Shown: positions 14,743 to 21,145 of the stretch, one piece after another
How the letters are laid out: every line of letters starts with the position of its first letter
How positions within the stretch are numbered: position 1 is the first letter of the stretch
Assembly (NCBI GenBank): GCA_017116025.1
Contig: JAFITR010000005.1
Location: 1-21,145 of the forward strand
Origin: Simkania negevensis
GTDB lineage: Bacteria; Chlamydiota; Chlamydiia; Chlamydiales; JAFITR01
Reading direction: 5' to 3'
DNA length: 21,145 bases
Made by a program: the position numbers and the translations under genes
The notes under the pieces: generated by a model
Told to the model about the DNA's origin: nothing
The model's input: the letters and a program-made list of their open reading frames with translations, nothing else
The model's database searches: none

Positions 14743-15924
14743 ATGTTAACCCCTATCTATCTTGATAACCATCGACTTACGTCTCCCTCACCAGAGTCCT
14801 GCAAGGCGATGCTGCCCTACCTGACTGAAAAATGGACAGACCCGATAGCTCCCTACGCTGCGGGAGTAGAGGTCGCTTCCGATGTTAGAGCAGCGTATGA
14901 AAAAATCTTCTCTTTTTTCGCTGCAGGTAAGGATGGCCGCTTCCTCGTTACTTCCTCGGGAGCAGAGGCTGTTAACCATCTTTTTTCTTCCCTATTTCGT
15001 GATCTTTCCAAGGTAGAGGGCAAAAACCACTTCTTGACTTCCACCATCGAAGAGGCCCCGACATTGATGGCTTTGGGACGGCTAGAAGAAGAGGGAGCTT
15101 TTGCTCAGATGCTTGCTCCCAATAGCGAAGGTGTTGTGACCGCTCAGGCGGTAGAAGAGGCGATAACAGCAAAGACTGCTCTCGTATCCCTTTCATGGGC
15201 AAACGGATTGACGGGTGTGATCAATCCTGTAGAAGAAATCGCCGAAGTATGCCGTCAGAAAAAAACCCTTTTGCATTTGGAGGCCTCCTATCTCTTGGGA
15301 AAGACGTTTTTTGATCCAGAAGAGCCATTGCCTGCTGATATATTGACTTTTGAAAGCTCCCTGTTACACGCTCCGAGAGGTACCGGAGGACTCTACTATG
15401 CGAATACCGTTCCTATGAGCCCTCTGATCCTCGGTGGACAGGAGCAGTGGGGGATGCGTGGTGGCCCACTGGATGTCGCTGGTATTGTTGCCTTGGCAAA
15501 AGCGGCAGAGCAGCTTGACGAAGGACTCAATCATATGTGTACAGAAGTTGTTAGGCTGCGTAATGCCTTTGAAGAAAATCTTCTTGATGCTGTGCCTGCT
15601 GCTCAATCTCTCTGTATGGATGCTGATCGTCTTCCTAATACGAGTGTGATCGCCTTCCCTTTTGTGTCAAACGAGGCTCTACTCTTCGCCCTTAGCCGTA
15701 AGGGGGTATTCGCTAGCGTTGGTGGAGGCAAGTTTCAACGCCTTGATCGCGTTCTACAGCTTACTGGTATTGACGCTGGTGTAGCAGGAAGTGCTCTACA
15801 TTTTAGCCTGTCGAGATATACGACGGAGTCCGATATCCAAGCTGCTGTTGATAAAATCAAAGAGGCATATCATCAACTGAGCAAGATGTCAGAGAAAATC
15901 GCATTTACAAAGATGGGAGGATAA
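14743..15924 (+). CDS. NifS/IscS-fold protein, probably without cysteine desulfurase activity
   Basis: A class V aminotransferase-fold protein related to cysteine desulfurases, 393 residues. YLDN (6-9), SSGAEAVN (71-78), SWANGLTGVINPVEEI (151-166) and SLSRYTTESDI (355-365) align with NifS landmarks. The active site is eroded. The segment matching S-x-HK-x-x-GPKG reads ESSLLHAPRG (204-213), placing Leu207 where the PLP lysine belongs, with no lysine at all between 188 and 252. The EH pair is E103-E104, so the PLP-stacking His is gone. HxDAAQ is HLEASY (178-183). The loop that should hold the catalytic Cys (about 322-335, VFASVGGGKFQRL) has none. The rest of the frame is intact, so it is maintained rather than decayed. 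It sits 4 nt from both gpmA and the NifU-like gene, and is probably a non-catalytic or repurposed partner of that protein. Confidence 0.85.
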   Translation: MLTPIYLDNHRLTSPSPESCKAMLPYLTEKWTDPIAPYAAGVEVASDVRAAYEKIFSFFAAGKDGRFLVTSSGAEAVNHLFSSLFRDLSKVEGKNHFLTSTIEEAPTLMALGRLEEEGAFAQMLAPNSEGVVTAQAVEEAITAKTALVSLSWANGLTGVINPVEEIAEVCRQKKTLLHLEASYLLGKTFFDPEEPLPADILTFESSLLHAPRGTGGLYYANTVPMSPLILGGQEQWGMRGGPLDVAGIVALAKAAEQLDEGLNHMCTEVVRLRNAFEENLLDAVPAAQSLCMDADRLPNTSVIAFPFVSNEALLFALSRKGVFASVGGGKFQRLDRVLQLTGIDAGVAGSALHFSLSRYTTESDIQAAVDKIKEAYHQLSKMSEKIAFTKMGG

Positions 15925-15928
15925 ACAG

Positions 15929-16702
15929 ATGGCAGAACAAGAATGGCTGACTCCCTTCCCGTGGGCTCTCTACTCAAAAAAAATGATGGCGAAAATTGAC
16001 CACCCTTGGTCTGTTGGTTTCTTTACAGAAGAAGAAGCCTCGGAGCGTGAGATGCGCCTCGTTTTTGCAACAGAAGGTAGCGTTGATGAGGAGAATGTCG
16101 TCCAGTTTTATTGGCTTGTCGATCTCGAAGATGGCATCATTGCCGATGCAAAATTCCAGGTTTATGGCCATTCCGCGTTGATTGCAGCAGCAGAAGCGAG
16201 TTGCGATCTTGTCATCGGGAAAAATTACGACCAAGCCGGTCGCCTTAATGCCGATATGGTCGACGCCTCTTTGCGTGATAAGAGCGACCTCCCCGCTTTC
16301 CCGAAAGAAACCTATACACACCTCAACCTCGTTCTAGGAGCGCTCGATCAAGCAGCTCAACAGTGTGAAGGTATCCCTTTTGCTAAAGGATATGTCTCGC
16401 CTGTATCCGAGAGCCTTGATCTCGTCCTTGAAGGCGAAGGATACCCCGGCTGGCCAAAACTCAACTACGATCAAAAAATTTCGATGATCAAAGACGTCGT
16501 CGATAAAGAAATCCGTCCCTATGTGGAACTCGATGAAGGTGGTATCGATGTTCTCGACTTCAAAGACGATCATAAAGTCATCGTCGCATACTCCGGAGCT
16601 TGTACCACATGCTTCTCCGCCACAGGAGCAACACTCTCCGCCGTTCAACAAATCCTACGAGCAAAATTGAGCCCCAATATCGACGTTATCCCCGAAATGT
16701 AG
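15929..16702 (+). CDS. NifU-like protein: divergent IscU-like domain plus C-terminal Nfu domain
   Basis: A 257-residue two-domain protein of iron-sulfur cluster biology, cytoplasmic. Residues about 13-145 resemble the IscU scaffold (YSKKMMAKIDHPWSVGFF, IIADAKFQVYGHSALIAAAEA, IGKNYDQAGRLNADMVDASL). The scaffold cysteines are not where expected: the GC in the F-x-x-x-GC motif is GH (His81), and no CGD motif is present. The only cysteines in this part are C92 and C146. Residues about 183-257 form a Nfu domain with the cluster-binding pair C225-TT-C228 and ATGATLSAVQQIL following. GGGAGG, overlapping the end of the NifS-like gene, is its ribosome binding site. The protein could carry a cluster on the Nfu domain while the IscU-like part acts only as a docking module. 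Confidence 0.87.
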   Translation: MAEQEWLTPFPWALYSKKMMAKIDHPWSVGFFTEEEASEREMRLVFATEGSVDEENVVQFYWLVDLEDGIIADAKFQVYGHSALIAAAEASCDLVIGKNYDQAGRLNADMVDASLRDKSDLPAFPKETYTHLNLVLGALDQAAQQCEGIPFAKGYVSPVSESLDLVLEGEGYPGWPKLNYDQKISMIKDVVDKEIRPYVELDEGGIDVLDFKDDHKVIVAYSGACTTCFSATGATLSAVQQILRAKLSPNIDVIPEM

Positions 16703-16720
16703 GGGTCAGCCCTGACCCCT
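16701..16720. terminator. Bidirectional hairpin between convergent nifU-like and MFS genes
   Basis: AGGGGTCAG-CC-CTGACCCCT is a perfect 9-bp inverted repeat (or 8 bp with a 4-nt loop). It begins inside the nifU-like stop codon and ends 7 nt before the stop of the convergent MFS gene. Neither side has a real T tract, so termination is plausible from position and symmetry rather than from a complete intrinsic terminator. A relative of the same word (GGGGTCAGG/CCTGGCCC) occurs at 21074-21090. Confidence 0.5.
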
Positions 16721-16727
16721 ATTCTTC

Positions 16728-17963
16728 CTATTTATTTTGTGCCACTTTCGCTTGTTTTTTGTGGCCTACTACTAATAGAGCAGCGAAGGCACAACAGGCC
16801 GCTATCGGCAAGATGTGAAAGAGTAGGAGGACGTATCCGATAGAAAACCATTGGAAGAAAGGTGCGCATAGGTATAGACCAACTCCCCATCCGAGCATCT
16901 GAAAGGTGTAGGAAGCGCCGAAAACTTTGCCTCGTGTCTTGTCAGGGATTTCTTGTAGACGAGAGTCGAGGCATATCTCGCTGGCGCCGTCAGCTGCGCC
17001 GGCTGTGGCGGCAAAAAATAGGATGAAGGGAAGCGTGTGGCTGAAGAATAGTGCGACGAACGATGCCGACATGGTGAAGATAGCGATGGCATAGGTCGGC
17101 TCAATCCTGCTGTCGGAGCGTTCAAGGTAGCGTCGTAGCAGAGGCGAGGCACTGAATTTCCCGATTCCCCATGTTGCCATGATGATTCCCATTGCTAAAG
17201 CAGGCTTCTCTGGGTAGAGCGCCTGGCTGAATATTGGCGTAGCAATATTTTGGGATCCCGAGCCGAAAGCGTCTAACAGACGTAAGATGATCATGGCAAA
17301 GAGGATAGGTAGAGCTTTAAGGGCGGTATAGGAGAGGCGCACATCGTTTACAAAAGAGCGTATAGAAGAGGAAGAAGATGCTTTTTTTTCGTTGGTATGC
17401 AGTTTGAGTGATCCAATGATGATCGCGGAGAAGAGGTATGTTGCCATATCGATGAGGAAGGTGATGCGGTATCCGAGAGTGTCGGCGAGAAGCCCGCTAA
17501 AAAGACACCCAATGACGACGGCAAGGGCGATGGAGCTGTTGATGATGGCATTGGCTCGTACGCGCTGCTTATTGCCTAGTATCGTTGGGATGGCGGCGCG
17601 TAGGGATACGTCGAAAAGGACGTTGAATATGCCGAGGGTAAAGCCAATAACGTAGAGGATGTTAAGATGGCTGGTTGTGGGGGTGAGAAGCAAGACGAGG
17701 AGCGCGAGTGCGCGTGCACAATCTGCTACAACCATCAATCTCTTCCTGTTGAGCCTGTCGGCGAGAACGCCGGCGTAGAATCCGGCAAATACGCTGCCGA
17801 ATAGCCGCAGGGCGAGAAAACTGCCTGTTGCGATGGCACTTGACGAAAGTTGGTATACGTACAAGCTGAAGACGACGGTATCGAGATAGGTGCCGATTTC
17901 CGAGATGAACTTCCCCAAGGCGAGAAAATAAAAAGTCCGGAACGATGTGCGTGGTGTAGTCAT
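16728..17963 (-). CDS. Major facilitator superfamily transporter (probable exporter)
   Basis: A 411-residue inner-membrane MFS protein with about twelve hydrophobic segments. The loop-2/3 motif A is present as GVLADRLNRKRLMVVADCAR (65-84), a pattern typical of drug and metabolite efflux carriers (MFS_3/EntS-like). A second, weaker charged loop (LADTLGYR) follows the fifth segment. A Ser-rich cytoplasmic loop near 195-205 marks the midpoint. The ATG at 17963 overlaps the TGA of the upstream ATP-grasp gene (ATGA), so the two proteins are translationally coupled. That pairing mirrors ligase/exporter pairs such as BacD/BacE of bacilysin biosynthesis, which suggests it exports the ligase product and may protect the producer. 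The substrate is not identifiable from sequence. Confidence 0.88.
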   Translation of the reverse strand: MTTPRTSFRTFYFLALGKFISEIGTYLDTVVFSLYVYQLSSSAIATGSFLALRLFGSVFAGFYAGVLADRLNRKRLMVVADCARALALLVLLLTPTTSHLNILYVIGFTLGIFNVLFDVSLRAAIPTILGNKQRVRANAIINSSIALAVVIGCLFSGLLADTLGYRITFLIDMATYLFSAIIIGSLKLHTNEKKASSSSSIRSFVNDVRLSYTALKALPILFAMIILRLLDAFGSGSQNIATPIFSQALYPEKPALAMGIIMATWGIGKFSASPLLRRYLERSDSRIEPTYAIAIFTMSASFVALFFSHTLPFILFFAATAGAADGASEICLDSRLQEIPDKTRGKVFGASYTFQMLGWGVGLYLCAPFFQWFSIGYVLLLFHILPIAACCAFAALLVVGHKKQAKVAQNK

Positions 17964-19306
17964 GCGTGGGTCATCTGTTTGGTGGGTTCAACGTCGATGG
18001 TGACGGCATCAAAGGCTTGTTGGTAGGTGTCTATGGCTTGTTTGGCTGATTCTGCTTGCATCCAGCACTGGACAAGAAAGCACTCCTCGTCGTCGCCGTG
18101 AATGATGCTGTCGATAGGGTAGGTGAGCTCGACGTCGATGATGCCCGGCAGTTTGTCCAAATCTTCAAGGCCGCTCACCTCTTTTAGACGCCCGCTGTGA
18201 GGAGAAAAAAGCCAGAACATGGCGTGTGGTGGTGCTATGATGGGGTAAGAACTCTGTGGGATGAACTGCTTTGTTAGTAGCTGAAGCTGTGCTTTGTAGG
18301 GGTCGATGCCCGTCATCGTTTTTAGACTTCGAGGGATTGCCCCTGCACCTATGCGTGGGTTGATTTCAATAATCTGTGGCCCTAGAGTGCTGTCGTAGCG
18401 CATCTCTACGTGGATGACGCTGTTTTGAAGCCCCGTTGCCTTGACAGCATCGATAGCGTACCGCTTGGCTATTTCGATCTCTTGTAGAGTAAAAGAAGCG
18501 GGAGGGGCGATGAGGATATGTTCGAGAAACACACGCCCCCGCTGTGTTACACTGAGTTTGTCGTGGATGAGGACGGGTAATACCTCATCTTCTGTTACAA
18601 TGCACTCAATGCTGAATTCCCTCCCGGGGATGTACTGTTCGATCAGGAAGTGGTGGAGCGGGTCGAAGCTGATCTGCCTGCCGGATTTGTCTTGGTAGGT
18701 GTGTTGGTGTCTGCAGAGAAGCTTGGCGTAGTGGGCGTGTTGGAAATGCTCTTGGGCGTATAAGAAGTGGTCGAGCGCTTCTTCCGGCGTGTCGGCTTTG
18801 AGAATAAATGTTGAGCCAGCGCCACACAGCGGCTTGATGATGAGGGGTAGGCCTACGTGTTGCAGAACGCTTTGGAACGAAGTGACGTCTTGAGCAAGGC
18901 CGTAGCGGATTGTCCTGAGGCCTGCATGGGTCAAAGCGTCTCTAGTGAGATACTTGTTGTTGGTGCGCCAGAGAGCGTCAGCGTTTTGTGAAGGTAAGCC
19001 GTGGCGTTTGGCAAGATCTGCTACTGTTGCGCCAAGAAGGCCGTCTGGATGAAATATGCCATCTTCTGACACCACCGATTTTATGTGGTAACGCTTTTGA
19101 AGCTGCTTGAGAGTGGCGTCGAGCGTGTCCAGATCCCATCGGTCGATATAGACCACCTCTTTGAAGAACGTGGTGTTAGAAAGCTCTTCTGTACGGCGTG
19201 TGACGACGATACAATCAAACCCTAGTGCATTAGCTGCAGAGGCTAGTGCGTGTAGGTTTGTCCCGCGGTTGCGTGCGTAGTATGCAAAAGAGACAATGGT
19301 GCTCAT
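17960..19306 (-). CDS. ATP-grasp ligase (carboxylate-amine/L-amino-acid ligase type)
   Basis: A 448-residue ATP-grasp enzyme of the group that joins a carboxylate to an amine through an acyl phosphate, like L-amino-acid (dipeptide) ligases. A pre-ATP-grasp Rossmann-like part (1-110) opens with IVSFAYYARNRGTNLHALA. The ATP-grasp core has RTNNKYLTRDAL (114-125, Lys118), PLIIKPLCGAGST (154-166, Lys158), EQYIPGREFSIECIV (223-237) and the metal site HVEMRY (299-304) to EINPRIGAGAIP (314-325), with Glu301, Glu314 and Asn316 expected to bind Mg. The C-terminal lid runs 350-448. AGAGGAT precedes the ATG. The gene lies 11 nt after the KamA-like gene and overlaps the MFS gene by 4 nt. Purine or biotin-carboxylase functions are unlikely given this context. 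The substrates are unknown; a beta-amino acid from the upstream enzyme is an inference. Confidence 0.87.
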   Translation of the reverse strand: MSTIVSFAYYARNRGTNLHALASAANALGFDCIVVTRRTEELSNTTFFKEVVYIDRWDLDTLDATLKQLQKRYHIKSVVSEDGIFHPDGLLGATVADLAKRHGLPSQNADALWRTNNKYLTRDALTHAGLRTIRYGLAQDVTSFQSVLQHVGLPLIIKPLCGAGSTFILKADTPEEALDHFLYAQEHFQHAHYAKLLCRHQHTYQDKSGRQISFDPLHHFLIEQYIPGREFSIECIVTEDEVLPVLIHDKLSVTQRGRVFLEHILIAPPASFTLQEIEIAKRYAIDAVKATGLQNSVIHVEMRYDSTLGPQIIEINPRIGAGAIPRSLKTMTGIDPYKAQLQLLTKQFIPQSSYPIIAPPHAMFWLFSPHSGRLKEVSGLEDLDKLPGIIDVELTYPIDSIIHGDDEECFLVQCWMQAESAKQAIDTYQQAFDAVTIDVEPTKQMTHA

Positions 19307-19317
19307 AACATCCTCTT

Positions 19318-20484
19318 TTAACTGTTGTCGTCTCCGTCGAGGTAGTGGGAGATGACATAGCCTTCCTCGTTTTCGTCGTGGAGAGGGGGTAGCTCTCTCT
19401 TACCCGTGAATTCTTTGAAGTCGGCAGCTTTGTACGGCGTTGTCGCTTTGATGTAGCGCTTCTTGTCAATCGTTACATAGTTGAGAGTGTGCCCTGGACT
19501 GATGCGGTGCTTGCCTATAGGAGTACAGTAAACATAGATGGGACAACTCTCTCCCGTCTCGTTTGCTGTTTCACGCATGATGTCGATACCCTTCTGTACC
19601 GAAGTGCGAAAGTGAAGCCCTCCTATAACGGGCATGCAGTGTAAAAAGTAGTATACGGACATGCCCATATCTAAAAAGAGGTTGAACAACTCCTTTATCG
19701 TCTTGGCGTTGTCGTTGATCCCTTTTAATAAAACCACCTGCCCACGCACCTTTACCCCATGGCGGATGAGGTTCATGATCGCACGGCGTACCTCAGGAGC
19801 AAGCTCGTCAGGATGGTTGATCGAAATGCCTGCACCAATATTTAAACAGTTTGCTAAATTGTCCGGATCGTACCTGTTGTAGCTGCCGAGAAGAGCTCCC
19901 AATTCGTCAGTAAGACGATGCGGTTCAAAAAGAATGTTGCGCGTGCCTACACGTACCCTGTTGATGTGAGGGATCGTGACAGCCATATCTAACGTCTTCT
20001 TTAGTAAAGGCGGGTTGGCAAATGGATCGCCACCGGTGATTAGTATCGTTCGGATTCTCTCGTCGTTACGGATGTATTCGATGGCGTGTTGAAGGTCCTC
20101 TTCTGTCATCATCCGATTTTCGATCTCTTCATCGCCGCCAAGGGTGCGCGTCTTTTTAAAACAGTAGCGACAATAGGCAGAACACTCAAAGTAGGGCGTC
20201 AAAAGAACACGGTCAACATAGAGCCTCTCTAAACCATAAATCCCCTCCTTCTCCCTACCCTCTTCAAAAGGCGTTGCTGTTCCACCAAACTCAATGAGCT
20301 CGTTTGAACTTGGAAGAAACTGCTTCCTTACCGCTTCCGATTCGCGCATCAGCCTAGATAAAAAAGGCGATACCTTCACCTTGAAACGCTTGTATACCTC
20401 CTTCCTCTTCTCGTTCTCTTCTTTCGCTGCAATTCGTTCCGCCTGACGCTCCTTCTGCCCCGTTGGCAACTGCAAAAGAGTCAT
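19318..20484 (-). CDS. KamA-family radical SAM, PLP-dependent 2,3-aminomutase, substrate uncertain
   Basis: A 388-residue radical SAM enzyme of the lysine 2,3-aminomutase family, which moves an alpha-amino group to the beta carbon using a 4Fe-4S cluster, SAM and PLP. The cluster motif is C101-SAY-C105-RY-C108, the SAM-contacting ITGGDPF is at 149-155, and the family run GQVVLLKGINDN (248-259) to GGLHFRTSVQKGI (288-300) is well kept. Lys325 in TPIGKHRISPG corresponds to the PLP lysine in the GGGGK motif of KamA. The two aspartates that hold the lysine side chain in KamA (in QCDLS and VVDAPGGGGK) appear to be replaced here (HCMPV, VYCTPIGK), so the substrate may not be lysine. A charged N-terminal helix (10-40) replaces the longer KamA N-terminus. 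An AGGTGT site precedes the ATG. First gene of a three-gene operon. Confidence 0.87.
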   Translation of the reverse strand: MTLLQLPTGQKERQAERIAAKEENEKRKEVYKRFKVKVSPFLSRLMRESEAVRKQFLPSSNELIEFGGTATPFEEGREKEGIYGLERLYVDRVLLTPYFECSAYCRYCFKKTRTLGGDEEIENRMMTEEDLQHAIEYIRNDERIRTILITGGDPFANPPLLKKTLDMAVTIPHINRVRVGTRNILFEPHRLTDELGALLGSYNRYDPDNLANCLNIGAGISINHPDELAPEVRRAIMNLIRHGVKVRGQVVLLKGINDNAKTIKELFNLFLDMGMSVYYFLHCMPVIGGLHFRTSVQKGIDIMRETANETGESCPIYVYCTPIGKHRISPGHTLNYVTIDKKRYIKATTPYKAADFKEFTGKRELPPLHDENEEGYVISHYLDGDDNS

Positions 20485-20543
20485 TGTACACCTACTTCGT
20501 AAAATTGCTTTGGTTGTTCGTTTTCGTAAAAGGGTTCGTGAAT

Positions 20544-20573
20544 GTTATATAGACGTGGATAATTAGCCGTCAA
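20544..20573 (-). promoter_or_regulatory. Promoter of the KamA-like/ATP-grasp/MFS operon
   Basis: On the minus strand TTGACG (20573-20568) is followed after 16 nt by TATATA (20551-20546), or after 18 nt by TATAAC (20549-20544). Both boxes are near the vegetative consensus. Transcription would start near 20538, giving a leader of roughly 50 nt before the ATG at 20484. No operator or riboswitch structure is evident in that leader. Confidence 0.6.
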
Positions 20574-20721
20574 TAACTTGTTTTGCTTGAAGATTGGCAG
20601 TGATGTCGTTGATTGCTGACAAAAACGGACAGCACTTCTCTTGTCCTTGCTGTCTTTGTCGTCCCTCTTGTCCCTTTTTATCTGTTTTGCGTCACTTCCA
20701 TCTCATTGACCTCATATTCAC

Positions 20722-20760
20722 TCGCGGATCTCAGTGGCTCCGTAGTGATTTATGCAAAAG
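20722..20760. repeat. Degenerate copy of the dispersed repeat seen at 13936-13976
   Basis: The segment GCGGATCTCAGTGGCTC (20724-20740) followed by GTGATTTATGCAAAA aligns with the right end of the 513-bp element (ACGGATCTCACTGGCTC, then GGTTATTTATGCAACAA). Together with GTAATCGATCACGG at 20851-20864, which matches 13483-13496 at 13 of 14 positions, this indicates a second, decayed member of the same repeat family. Confidence 0.55.
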
Positions 20761-20834
20761 CTCCATTTTCAGAAGCTTTCCTTACGTCGAATTCAGGTTA
20801 ATTAACGTGAGTTTTTAGGGGTATTGCAAAAAGT

Positions 20835-20864
20835 CATCGCGGTAGCGATGGTAATCGATCACGG
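20835..20864. repeat. Hairpin plus repeat word shared with the 5' end of the window
   Basis: CATCGC-GGTA-GCGATG (20835-20850) is a perfect 6-bp hairpin. The 15 bases 20836-20850 are the exact reverse complement of 134-148, about 20.7 kb away. The adjoining GTAATCGATCACGG belongs to the repeat family at 13464-13976. Confidence 0.5.
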
Positions 20865-21004
20865 TCTATCGAAAGAAGCAGGTGAATAACGATTGCACAA
20901 AGCTAATTGATCGGTCATAAAAACAATCTTTTATTAAGTTTGCATTTTCTGATTAAGTTTTTTGTTTAAAGTATAACAGATGCCTATTAATACGTTATTA
21001 ATTT

Positions 21005-21033
21005 CGGGTTACCCCGGGATTAAATAACCCGGG
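21005..21033. repeat. GC-rich inverted repeat with duplicated CCCGGG
   Basis: CGGGTTA (21005-21011) and TAACCCG (21025-21031) are inverted copies around a 13-nt loop, and the self-complementary CCCGGG occurs twice (21013-21018 and 21028-21033) in an otherwise AT-rich stretch. It could be a terminator of a gene beyond the window or another repeat unit. Confidence 0.4.
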
Positions 21034-21067
21034 CTGTGCGCAGAACTCCTGCCACACGCTCCTTACT

Positions 21068-21101
21068 GGAATTGGGGTCAGGCCTGGCCCTAATCTCATT
21101 C
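21068..21101. repeat. Palindrome related to the 16701-16720 hairpin
   Basis: The centre GGGTCAGG/CCTGGCCC (about 21075-21090) is an 8-bp palindrome with one G.T mismatch. It is flanked by GGAATT on the left and CATTCC on the right, which extend the symmetry. The core word GGGGTCAG is shared with the convergent hairpin at 16701-16720, suggesting both derive from one small dispersed repeat. Confidence 0.4.
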
Positions 21102-21145
21102 CAATTTAAAGAGAGAAAATCAGTCTGGACTTTTGGACCTATTTA

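Larger units (their letters stand above)
20485..21145. other. 661-bp non-coding region upstream of the KamA-like operon
   Basis: No supported gene. It contains the operon promoter (20544-20573), a degenerate copy of the repeat also found at 13936-13976, a hairpin with GTAATCGATCACGG beside it at 20835-20864, an inverted repeat with two CCCGGG sites (21005-21033) and a palindrome at 21068-21101. A 74-residue open frame at 20594-20818 runs through the repeat copy, is Cys- and Ser-rich without a ribosome binding site, and looks spurious. Confidence 0.6.

Noticed and set aside
20594..20818. 74-codon open frame in the 3' non-coding region
   Set aside because: It passes through a dispersed repeat copy, lacks a ribosome binding site and has an overlapping alternative frame of similar length, as expected for non-coding DNA.

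Overview
The window looks like chromosome from a member of the Chlamydiae outside Chlamydiaceae. This rests on gene order recalled from Chlamydia rather than on any search. A very long class B penicillin-binding protein is followed by tRNA-Gly and rpsB-tsf-pyrH-frr. A DUF47 protein, a PiT phosphate permease and dppD/dppF come next. An RsuA/RluB-type pseudouridine synthase then precedes gpmA-nifS-nifU. These match the neighbourhoods I remember as CT682-CT677, CT692-CT689 and CT723-CT720. Chlamydiaceae carry ompA between the PBP gene and rpsB; none is present here. No tRNA in the window encodes its CCA end, and several genes start with GTG or TTG.

Layout. 1-308 is non-coding. 309-3635 (-) encodes the 1108-residue PBP. 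3831-3943 is a strong promoter plus tRNA-Gly. 4042-7295 (+) is the translation/UMP-kinase cluster, interrupted before frr by a palindromic REP/MITE-like element (6579-6707). 7350-7505 holds tRNA-Glu and tRNA-Lys. 7530-11647 (+) is a transport operon: DUF47 protein, PiT permease and two peptide-ABC ATPases. 11644-13379 (-) is a translationally coupled pair, a flavin monooxygenase with a signal peptide and a pseudouridine synthase. 13380-14057 is non-coding and carries a 513-bp nested inverted-repeat element. 14058-16702 (+) is gpmA-nifS-nifU. 16728-20484 (-) is a three-gene operon: a KamA-like radical-SAM/PLP aminomutase, an ATP-grasp ligase and an MFS exporter. 20485-21145 contains that operon's promoter and more degenerate repeats.

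Two loci deserve most attention. The first is the KamA-like/ATP-grasp/MFS operon. It has the make-ligate-export logic of a small dipeptide-type natural product (compare BacD/BacE of bacilysin), and its aminomutase appears to lack the aspartates that recognise lysine. The second is the NifS-NifU pair. The NifS paralogue has lost the PLP lysine, the histidine that stacks on PLP and the catalytic-cysteine loop. Its NifU partner has lost the scaffold cysteines of its IscU-like domain but keeps the C-terminal Nfu CxxC. The pair therefore probably does something other than classical sulfur mobilisation.
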